The notes under the pieces were generated by a model that made no database searches, was not told the origin of the DNA, and saw nothing but the letters and a program-made list of their open reading frames with translations. A stretch of 23,600 bases of DNA. Source: CAIOZW01 sp049317725 (GTDB taxonomy: Bacteria > Acidobacteriota > Blastocatellia > RBC074). The translations under genes and the position numbers were made by a program. Of this stretch, positions 15,644 to 23,600 are shown one piece after another. Every line of letters begins with the position of its first letter. Position 1 is the first letter of the stretch. The stretch spans positions 1-23,600 of the forward strand of contig JBMOHS010000042.1 of NCBI GenBank assembly GCA_049317725.1, in the 5' to 3' direction.

Positions 15644-17006
15644 GAAGACTGGTGACGATCTCATTCGCCGCGCGTTGGCCCGAGAGGTAGGCGCCGTGCG
15701 CAGTGCCGAAAAATTGCCGATGGGTCGCCTCCCCGGCAAAGAAGAGTCGGCCGGAGCGCGGGCGCGCCAGCTCGTCTCGCATGAGCGGGACCGAGCCAAC
15801 AGCATTGAAGGAGTAGGATCCTCTCGCGAACGGGTCAGACGCCCAGCGGGTAATCTGGTAATCGACCGGGGTGGGGACCCTGGATCCGTAGAGGGTTCGG
15901 AGCGTGGCCAAGGCCGATTCGACAATCTCGCCGTCATTGAGCGACTCGATCTCGCGGCCCCGATCGGCTGCATTGAAGCCGACCAGCACCGGCTGGTTGA
16001 GTGTCCGGCGGCAGCTGAACCACTCGGCCCACTCCCCGTGCTTCTCCGGGATATACCCGATCCAATCGAGGTCGGTCGGCCAGAAGACGGTCGCAAAGCG
16101 CAGGACGCATTTGTTGAGAACGCCCATCCCCAGCCGGTCGATCGAATTCTGGAGTGCGAAAGGCAATGACGGAGTGAAACGAACACTCCGTGATTGCAGC
16201 ACGCCAAGGGGGAGCGTGACGAGGACCCGGTCGGCCGAGAACTCTTCCTTGTCGGTTTTGACGCGCACCGGCAATCCACTCCAATCGATCTCCTGCACCG
16301 TCTGGTTGAACTCGATCCGCAGGTTTTGGGCAAGATGGCCCGTGAGTGCCCCGTACCCAGGGGAGAGAAGCACGTCCCCGCCTGCGTATTCCCGGTCATC
16401 GTCGTACCATCTATTGGAGAGGCTGGAGGCACTGCCGGAGTATTCGTGCTCAATCTCGCTGTTGAGAACATAGTTGAGGTAGGGTCGTGCCTCTGGAGCG
16501 GATCTGTATTGATCGATCAGTTGATTGGCAACCTGGCGGATGGAGGTATCGGTGCCCGCCGTTCGGGCACGCTCGATTGCGCGATAGAGGACGCGGCTGT
16601 AGTTGTCGAGGGACGACTCTTCCATCCGGGTCAGAGTCCGGCCGGAGGTGTGGTAGGTACGGGAGCGATTGTAGCTGGTTGGGACTTGGCGGGTCCGGGT
16701 CTGGACGGCGAGCGCACTGAGCGGATTTCCCGTCACGCCGTGAATCCAGCTCGCTCCGAGATCGACTGGAAGTCCTTCCCAAGAGTTGCTCGTCCAGATT
16801 CGCCCCCCGATCCGGTCCCGTCCTTCGATGACAACGACATCCTTGCCCTGATCCTGGAGCACACGCGCGGCAGTCAATCCAGCAAGACCCGCACCGATCA
16901 CCAGGACGCGCCCCGATGCCGTGGATTGAGCCCGAACTGCCGGCATCAGCGCGCCCAGTCCGACCATCGAACCCGCTGAACGGGCCAGAAATCTCCGTCG
17001 ATCCAT
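15636..17006 (-). CDS. Tat-exported FAD-dependent amine oxidase (polyamine-oxidase-like)
   Basis: A 456-residue flavin amine oxidase that should oxidatively deaminate an amine, making H2O2 and ammonia or a cleaved polyamine. The N-terminus MDRRRFLARSAG has a twin-arginine signal with a likely cleavage after VRA near residue 26, so the enzyme is probably folded with FAD before export. The FAD motif VIGAGLAGLTAARVL (36-50) with the following IEGRDRIGGRIWT is typical, as are ASWIHGVTGNPLSAL and the C-terminal LFFAGEATHRQFFGTAHGAYLSG. The cysteine that binds FAD covalently in mammalian MAO is not present there, so the flavin is probably non-covalent as in polyamine oxidases. The start is firm: AGGAGGTGA lies 5 nt upstream. 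It is 85 nt downstream of folC on the same strand and may be co-transcribed. The amine substrate is unknown. Confidence 0.9.
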   Translation of the reverse strand: MDRRRFLARSAGSMVGLGALMPAVRAQSTASGRVLVIGAGLAGLTAARVLQDQGKDVVVIEGRDRIGGRIWTSNSWEGLPVDLGASWIHGVTGNPLSALAVQTRTRQVPTSYNRSRTYHTSGRTLTRMEESSLDNYSRVLYRAIERARTAGTDTSIRQVANQLIDQYRSAPEARPYLNYVLNSEIEHEYSGSASSLSNRWYDDDREYAGGDVLLSPGYGALTGHLAQNLRIEFNQTVQEIDWSGLPVRVKTDKEEFSADRVLVTLPLGVLQSRSVRFTPSLPFALQNSIDRLGMGVLNKCVLRFATVFWPTDLDWIGYIPEKHGEWAEWFSCRRTLNQPVLVGFNAADRGREIESLNDGEIVESALATLRTLYGSRVPTPVDYQITRWASDPFARGSYSFNAVGSVPLMRDELARPRSGRLFFAGEATHRQFFGTAHGAYLSGQRAANEIVTSLPR

Positions 17007-17091
17007 CTTTCACCTCCTGTCAAGTTTGGCTGGGATGCGAGAACGGGCGCGACTACGGCGCCGACTCGGTCCCCGCTCAGTCCAATGATCT

Positions 17092-18378
17092 TCAGCCGAG
17101 AGTCGCAAGAACCTCCCCGACCAAGTGGAGCGAGCCAGCGACGACGATCAGCCCGTCAGCGGGCGTTACCCGACGCGCGAGCTCGAGCGCGTGCGGCAGG
17201 CTGGCCACCCTCTCGACGGCGAGGGCTGGCGTGATCTCCGCCGGGTCGAGCGCACGCGGGCTGGCGACCCCCGTCAAGATGATCTGTCGAAAGAGCGGAA
17301 AGAGCCGCTCCGTCATGGCCGCGACATCTTTGTCCCGCATGACGCCAAAGATCAAGGTGAGAGGGTAATGGACGCAATGCTCCGTGAGAAAGTTACAGAG
17401 CACTTCGATGCCCGCGAGATTATGGGCACCATCGATGAGGAGCGAAGGGCCGGGTGTCGGCCCCCGCCGCAGGTCGAGCCTCCCCGGCCAGTGGGCCGTC
17501 TCGAGTCCGTGAAGGATCGCGTCCGCGCCGATCGGCCACCCGAGAGCCGGCAGCAGCTCGACGATCGAGATGGCGGTCGCAGCGTTGATCCGCTGGTGAT
17601 CTCCCCGCAGGGCCAATCGAGGCGTGAGGTGGCCGCAGGAGGACCGGAAAGCGACACGCTGCCGGAGATCGTCGGCCGGCTCGACCCGCTCGGTGACGAC
17701 TCGTCCCTCACTGGTGGGAGCGGCCAGTTCCGCCGCCCGGGCAAGGATCACCTGACGGGCCGCCGGCTCCTGCGGCGCAATGACGACGGGGACGCCCGGC
17801 TTGATGATGCCGGCCTTCTCGGCGGCAATGGCGGCCACGGTCGGGCCGAGATACTGCTGGTGATCAAGCCCGACCGGAGTAATTGCCGTGATCACGGGCC
17901 GACAAATGTTGGTCGCATCGAGACGCCCCCCCATCCCAACCTCGAGCACTGCCAGATCGACGCGCTGCTCGGCCAGCCAGAGGTAGCCAATCGCCGTGAT
18001 CAACTCGAAGAAGGTGGGGCCAGTCTCAAGCTGCCCTTCGTGCCGAAGTCGCTCACCGGCCTGTCGCACCATCGTCGCGAGGCGGGCAAAGTCATCGGGC
18101 GGAATCGGTTCCCCCGCGACACGAATGCGTTCGGTAACAGAAACCAGATGGGGCGAGGTGTAGAGGCCCGTGCGGTACCCAGCCGCACGCAAGATCGCCT
18201 CGGTCATCGCTGCCGTCGAGCCCTTCCCGTTCGTCCCGGCGATGTGGATCGCGGGAAATGCTTGCTGGGGGTCTCCCAATTCGGCACAGAGACGACGGAT
18301 CGCCTCCAAGCCGAGGTTCATCGTCAGCACTTCGTTGCCGAGCTGATGCAGATAGGTGAGAGTCTCAGAAAAGTTCAT
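17092..18378 (-). CDS. folC: Bifunctional folylpolyglutamate synthase / dihydrofolate synthase
   Basis: A 428-residue member of the Mur ligase superfamily, close to the usual length of about 420. It joins glutamate to dihydropteroate and then to folates, using ATP, in the cytoplasm. The P-loop is IHIAGTNGKGSTAAM (44-58), and the family signatures LYTSPHLVSVTERIRVAGEPI, LEVGMGGRLDATN, TPVGLDHQQYLG with AAEKAGIIKPGVPVV and LIDGAHN follow in the expected order. The N-terminus MNFSETLTYLHQL matches the family, which supports the ATG at 18378 even though I see no good ribosome binding site. It lies 65 nt downstream of uxaC behind a stem-loop. The pathway link to TrmFO, which needs a folate cofactor, is at most indirect, since the two genes are far apart. 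Confidence 0.95.
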   Translation of the reverse strand: MNFSETLTYLHQLGNEVLTMNLGLEAIRRLCAELGDPQQAFPAIHIAGTNGKGSTAAMTEAILRAAGYRTGLYTSPHLVSVTERIRVAGEPIPPDDFARLATMVRQAGERLRHEGQLETGPTFFELITAIGYLWLAEQRVDLAVLEVGMGGRLDATNICRPVITAITPVGLDHQQYLGPTVAAIAAEKAGIIKPGVPVVIAPQEPAARQVILARAAELAAPTSEGRVVTERVEPADDLRQRVAFRSSCGHLTPRLALRGDHQRINAATAISIVELLPALGWPIGADAILHGLETAHWPGRLDLRRGPTPGPSLLIDGAHNLAGIEVLCNFLTEHCVHYPLTLIFGVMRDKDVAAMTERLFPLFRQIILTGVASPRALDPAEITPALAVERVASLPHALELARRVTPADGLIVVAGSLHLVGEVLATLG

Positions 18379-18396
18379 CAGAAAAGAGGATGGGGG

Positions 18397-18428
18397 AGTC
18401 CATCCCCCCGATCAAGAGGGGATGGACT
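18397..18428 (-). terminator. Stem-loop between uxaC and folC
   Basis: A perfect 11-bp inverted repeat, AGTCCATCCCC (18397-18407) and GGGGATGGACT (18418-18428), with a 10-nt loop, starts 16 nt after the uxaC stop. On the minus strand it is followed by CCCCCATCCTCTTTTC, only a weak T-tract. The sequence GGATGG at 18388-18393 can pair instead with CCATCC at 18400-18405, an alternative fold that excludes the main one. Termination or attenuation before folC is plausible. Confidence 0.5.
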
Positions 18429-18443
18429 TCTCGTGCGGGAGCG

Positions 18444-19859
18444 TCAGGCGAACTTGTAGGCCTTTCGGGCCAGACGGTAGGCCGTATCGTGGATCATCTC
18501 TTCGGCATCGGCCTCGTCGATGATGCCACGCAGGACGAGGCTGGCGATCCAGTTGGCATCGGCGCGGCGCGCCAAGTCGTGGCGTGCCGGGATCGAGGGG
18601 AAGGCACGCGTGTCATCATTGAAGCCAACCGTGTTGTAGAGCCCGGCCGTCTCCATGACTTGGTCGCGGTAGCGACGCATCCCGTTGAGGCTGTCATGGA
18701 ACCACCAGGGGGGCCCGAGGCGCACCGCCGGGTAATGGCCGGCCAGCGGGGCCAGTTCGCGCGAATAGGTCGTCTCGTCGAGGGTGAAGAGGATCAATGT
18801 CAGCCGAGGATCATTGCCATAACGGGTCAACAAGGGGCGCAGGCCCTGCGTGAAGTCGACCTGCACGGGGATGTCGCAGCCCTTGTCGTAGCCGAACCGC
18901 TCGAAGATGACTGGGTTGTGATTCCGGTAGGAGCCGGGGTGGAACTGCATGACCAGTCCATCCTCGATGCTCATCCGCGCGTTCTCCATCAGCAGATGGC
19001 CAGTGAAGCGGGTCGCCTCGTCGGCGGTGGCGGTGCCACGCAAGGCGTGCTCGAAGATCGTCTCGGCCTCGGCATCTGTCAGCACCCCCGTCCAGGGGGT
19101 CAGCGCGGCGTGATCAGTAGCGGTCGCCCCCATCTCGCGGAAGAAGGCCCGCCGCTCTTCCAAAGCCCGTATCAATTGGTAATAGCTGGAGATCTCGTAC
19201 CCACAGACCTCGCCGAGGGCAAGCAGGTTCTCTTTCCAATCGGGGCGATCGATATTGACTACGCCATCGGGGCGGAAGGTCGGGACGATCCGCCCCGGCC
19301 ACGAGGAGTCCCGAATGGCCTGGTGATGCTCGAGCCGATCGCTCGCGGCATCGGTCGTCGCGAGGACCTCGATCCGGAACTGCTCGAAGAGGCGACGCGG
19401 CCGGAATTCGGGCTTGGTCAGGCAGTCGGCGATCTGGTCATAGACGGCCTGGGCCGTCCGCGAGGTCAGCTTCTCCTCGACGCCAAAGACATCGTGCAGC
19501 TCGTGGGCGAGCCACATCCCGGTCGGTGTCCCACGGAAGAGTTGGAAGTGGTCGGCAAAGAGCTGCCAAATCTTGCGATGGTCGGTCTCGACCGGCCCGC
19601 CATCCAGCCGGGGAATGCCGAGTGACTCGAGCGGAATCCCCTGCGAATAGAGCATGCGGAAGATGTAGTGGTCCGGGATCAGCAGCAGATCGGCTGGAGA
19701 GCCAAACTGGTAGTCCGGGTCGGCGAACATCCGCGGGTCGACGTGGCCGTGAGGGCAGACGAGCGGCGCATCCGCCACCAACGAGTAGAGCCGCCGCGCC
19801 ATCTCGAGGTGGCGCGGCTCGGAATCAAAATAACGGTCTGGGGAGAGAGTCATCTTCAT
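18444..19859 (-). CDS. uxaC: Glucuronate isomerase
   Basis: A 471-residue uronate isomerase of the amidohydrolase superfamily, matching the family length of about 470. It interconverts D-glucuronate and D-fructuronate, or galacturonate and tagaturonate, the first step of the isomerase route of uronate breakdown in the cytoplasm. Near the N-terminus, LVCPHGHVDPRMF contains the metal-binding His37 and His39. SPADLLLIPDHYIFRML, LAHELHDVFGV, MQFHPGSYRNHN and the closing region HDLARRADANWIASLVLRG fit the family. The frame starts at the ATG at 19859, but GGAAGGA lies 7 nt before a second ATG at 19853 (MTLSPD) and only 2 nt before the first, so the true start may be 19853. It follows the Gfo/Idh/MocA gene by 78 nt on the same strand, which hints at shared sugar-acid metabolism. 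Confidence 0.93.
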   Translation of the reverse strand: MKMTLSPDRYFDSEPRHLEMARRLYSLVADAPLVCPHGHVDPRMFADPDYQFGSPADLLLIPDHYIFRMLYSQGIPLESLGIPRLDGGPVETDHRKIWQLFADHFQLFRGTPTGMWLAHELHDVFGVEEKLTSRTAQAVYDQIADCLTKPEFRPRRLFEQFRIEVLATTDAASDRLEHHQAIRDSSWPGRIVPTFRPDGVVNIDRPDWKENLLALGEVCGYEISSYYQLIRALEERRAFFREMGATATDHAALTPWTGVLTDAEAETIFEHALRGTATADEATRFTGHLLMENARMSIEDGLVMQFHPGSYRNHNPVIFERFGYDKGCDIPVQVDFTQGLRPLLTRYGNDPRLTLILFTLDETTYSRELAPLAGHYPAVRLGPPWWFHDSLNGMRRYRDQVMETAGLYNTVGFNDDTRAFPSIPARHDLARRADANWIASLVLRGIIDEADAEEMIHDTAYRLARKAYKFA

Positions 19860-19937
19860 TTCCTTCCAAGTTCACTTCATTTGACTGGCCGATCGAGCGA
19901 TCAATGCCGTGAATCGCCAAGCACGTCGGGAAATTCC

Positions 19938-21293
19938 TTAGAACCGGACGAGATCGGCGATGCGGACCGGGGCTTTGCGCTCGATGCTCCGGTAGGCGGC
20001 AACGCCCGTCAGCAGGGACATCGCCCCGGCGCGCGAGCCGGCCAACTGGCGCAGCGGGTCGGGCGTGCCCGGCTTGAAGATCATGTCCTTGAGCTTCGGA
20101 TCGGCACCGCCGTGGTCGGCGCTGCCCACTTTGACCTCAACCAACTCCGAGGGGCCAAAATTGCGGCTCAGCCGGAACTCGGCACTCGAAGCGACGGGCC
20201 ACGGCTGGCGGTCGTAGGTCCGCACGTCGAGCCGTCCTTTGAGCCCATTGAACGACATGGTGTAGCCCTCGTAGGGCATGAACGCATTGAGCGAGTAGCT
20301 CATCAGCGCCCCATTGTCGTAGCGGACATTGGCGGTCATCGTGTCCCAGATATCGATCTCTTCGCGGAAGAGGCAGCCGTCGCGAAGGTAGCCATCCTCC
20401 GACTCGCAGTCGGCATACATCTGCATGGCGCGGGCGTTGCGGGTCATGTCCCAGTAGAAGGCGCAGCTCGATTTGTGGGAGCAGGTCCGACAGTTGGTTC
20501 CGCGGATCGGGCTGTTGCGGCCGTAGTGGCGCAGTTCGCCGTTGGCGTGGACCTCGACCGGCTCGGCCTGCATGATCCAATTGATGAGGTCGAAGTGGTG
20601 GGTTGCCTTGTGGACCCAGAGGGAGCCGGAGTACTCACGTTGGCCGTGCCAGCGACGGAAATAATCAGCCCCATGCTGCACATCGAGGTACCAGTGAAAG
20701 TCGACCGAAGTGATCGGGCCGAGGACACCTGACGCGATGTACTCGCGGGTCTTCTCGGCAATCGCCGAGCATCGGGCATTGAATCCGACGATGATCGGGC
20801 GACCGTACTTCTTCTCGGCGTCAAGGACGCGCTGGCACTTGTGTTCGTCGGTCGTCATCGGCTTCTCGGTGATCACTTGGCAGCCCAGTTCGAGGGCGCG
20901 CACGATGTACTGATCGTGCGAGGAGTCCCGGGTGGTGACGATGACGGTGTCGGGCTTCGACTCGCGGATCATCCGGTCAAAGTCGGTGTAGGTCGGGCAA
21001 TCGACGCCCATGAGCTGTTTGGCGACCTCAACCCGCTTGCGGTTGCTGTCGCAGAGCCCGACAAACTCGACATGCTCGCCATAGGGCAGGACGACGCCCG
21101 TGCCCCACATCGACGTCCCGCGACTGCCCGTCCCGACGAGTGCCAGCCGGCGACGGGCGGTGCCCGCCTCTCCGGTAGCACTCCCCCATATCCCCGCCGC
21201 CGTTGCGCCAGCCGTCAGACGGGCTCCCTGGTCGAGAAAGCTGCGCCGGGTCATCGTTGATTCGTTCTTCTCGTTCTTCGTCTTGTCGTCCAT
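19938..21293 (-). CDS. Tat-exported Gfo/Idh/MocA family oxidoreductase
   Basis: A 451-residue NAD(P)-dependent oxidoreductase. The N-terminus has a twin-arginine signal, MTRRSFLDQGARLTAG (14-29), so the enzyme probably acts outside the cytoplasm. The Rossmann motif LALVGTGSRG (50-59) is followed by FVGLCDSNRKR, IVTTRDSSHDQYIV and the catalytic-type EKP in VITEKPMTTDEH; HKATHHFDLINW is the substrate-side histidine block of the family. Five cysteines lie at residues 268, 271, 277, 296 and 307, unusual for this family. Tat-exported members are frequent in Acidobacteriota and Planctomycetota and are thought to act on sugars or sugar acids; the substrate is not readable. I chose the ATG at 21293, which has AGAGGA at good spacing and begins the short leader before the Tat motif; the 120 open codons upstream are basic and low in complexity, with no family match. 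Confidence 0.9.
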   Translation of the reverse strand: MDDKTKNEKNESTMTRRSFLDQGARLTAGATAAGIWGSATGEAGTARRRLALVGTGSRGTSMWGTGVVLPYGEHVEFVGLCDSNRKRVEVAKQLMGVDCPTYTDFDRMIRESKPDTVIVTTRDSSHDQYIVRALELGCQVITEKPMTTDEHKCQRVLDAEKKYGRPIIVGFNARCSAIAEKTREYIASGVLGPITSVDFHWYLDVQHGADYFRRWHGQREYSGSLWVHKATHHFDLINWIMQAEPVEVHANGELRHYGRNSPIRGTNCRTCSHKSSCAFYWDMTRNARAMQMYADCESEDGYLRDGCLFREEIDIWDTMTANVRYDNGALMSYSLNAFMPYEGYTMSFNGLKGRLDVRTYDRQPWPVASSAEFRLSRNFGPSELVEVKVGSADHGGADPKLKDMIFKPGTPDPLRQLAGSRAGAMSLLTGVAAYRSIERKAPVRIADLVRF

Positions 21294-21598
21294 ATCGTCC
21301 TCTCTCAAGGTGAGCCGCTGCCTGTCCGGGCGGCAAAGGGGTGCGGGGAGTCCCCACGGGTCGTCGTGGTGCGCCACGGGCGCAGGGGAGATCATGCACC
21401 GACCTTCCCGGCTCGGCAACCGTTCTGCGGGGATCTCGGAACGGGTCGGTTCGCAAGTGGATCCCCCCCGGGAAGACCGCGCGGCCTCTGTGATATGATG
21501 GCTCTTTTTCCGCCCTCGACCCGAATGGACCATCCGGCGTCGAGGAGCCGATGTTCGACTTGGCGCGCTGGACCCGCGTCCCGAAGAAGAGAACCACC
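21294..21598. promoter_or_regulatory. Divergent promoter region between the Gfo/Idh/MocA gene and uvrB
   Basis: This 305-nt spacer must serve both divergent genes. On the plus strand TGATATGAT at 21491-21499 is a good extended -10 box (TGn followed by TATGAT) about 100 nt ahead of the uvrB ATG; no clear -35 box lies 17 nt upstream, as expected for extended -10 promoters. I see no convincing promoter for the minus-strand gene and no recognisable SOS-type palindrome. Confidence 0.4.
21491..21499 (+). promoter_or_regulatory. Candidate extended -10 promoter of uvrB
   Basis: The sequence TGATATGAT fits the TGnTATAAT extended -10 consensus with one mismatch in the hexamer (TATGAT). It lies about 100 nt upstream of the chosen uvrB start. 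The -35 region is GC-rich and shows no match. Confidence 0.4.
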
Positions 21599-23587
<1,989 letters not shown>

Positions 23588-23600
23588 GAATGGAGAATGG

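Noticed and set aside
17125..18459. Plus-strand open frame of 444 codons over folC
   Set aside because: It is antisense to a complete, motif-rich folC; its predicted product is dominated by Arg, Gly and Asp with no motif.

Overview
The window is GC-rich, with strong G/C preference at third codon positions, and carries eleven recognisable protein genes plus a partial one at the left edge. Two large genes suggest the phylum Acidobacteriota: an Oar-like TonB-dependent receptor with an N-terminal carboxypeptidase-regulatory-like domain (minus strand, 11362-15264), and a secreted TPR / FG-GAP (VCBS) / ASPIC-UnbV protein (plus strand, 7623-11156). The Tat-exported Gfo/Idh/MocA oxidoreductase and Tat-exported amine oxidase fit that, but Planctomycetota and Verrucomicrobiota carry similar sets, so the phylum is an inference. 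I see no rRNA, tRNA, CRISPR array, transposase, integrase or phage gene.

Layout. Positions 1-1337 (minus) hold trmFO, cut at its 3' end. Divergent from it, 1630-7247 (plus) is a tight five-gene run: a Trm112-like zinc-ribbon methyltransferase, a second class I methyltransferase (14-nt overlap), a DPM/ArnC/GtrB-type glycosyltransferase (GTGA overlap), an AsnB-type amidotransferase and a signal peptidase I. The first four look like a surface-glycan or lipid-linked-sugar module, with lepB translationally adjacent. A 375-nt gap follows with a striking tract of exactly 20 tandem heptamers (CTCNYCC, 7348-7487). Then come the TPR/VCBS gene and, convergent to it, the TonB-dependent receptor; a structured spacer between them includes a good minus-strand terminator.

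From 15636 to 21293 four minus-strand genes encode, in transcription order, a Tat-exported Gfo/Idh/MocA oxidoreductase, glucuronate isomerase (uxaC), folylpolyglutamate synthase (folC) and a Tat-exported flavin amine oxidase. The first two suggest uronate or sugar catabolism, perhaps linked to glycan uptake through the TonB receptor; folC and the amine oxidase look metabolically unrelated. A 305-nt divergent region then separates the oxidoreductase from uvrB (plus, 21599-23587), which ends 13 nt before the window edge.

I find no clear-cut new defence or mobile system. The items most worth a second look are the heptamer tract, the roughly 420-residue unassigned C-terminal module of the TPR/VCBS protein, the cysteine cluster in the Gfo/Idh/MocA protein, and the five-gene glycan-like operon.
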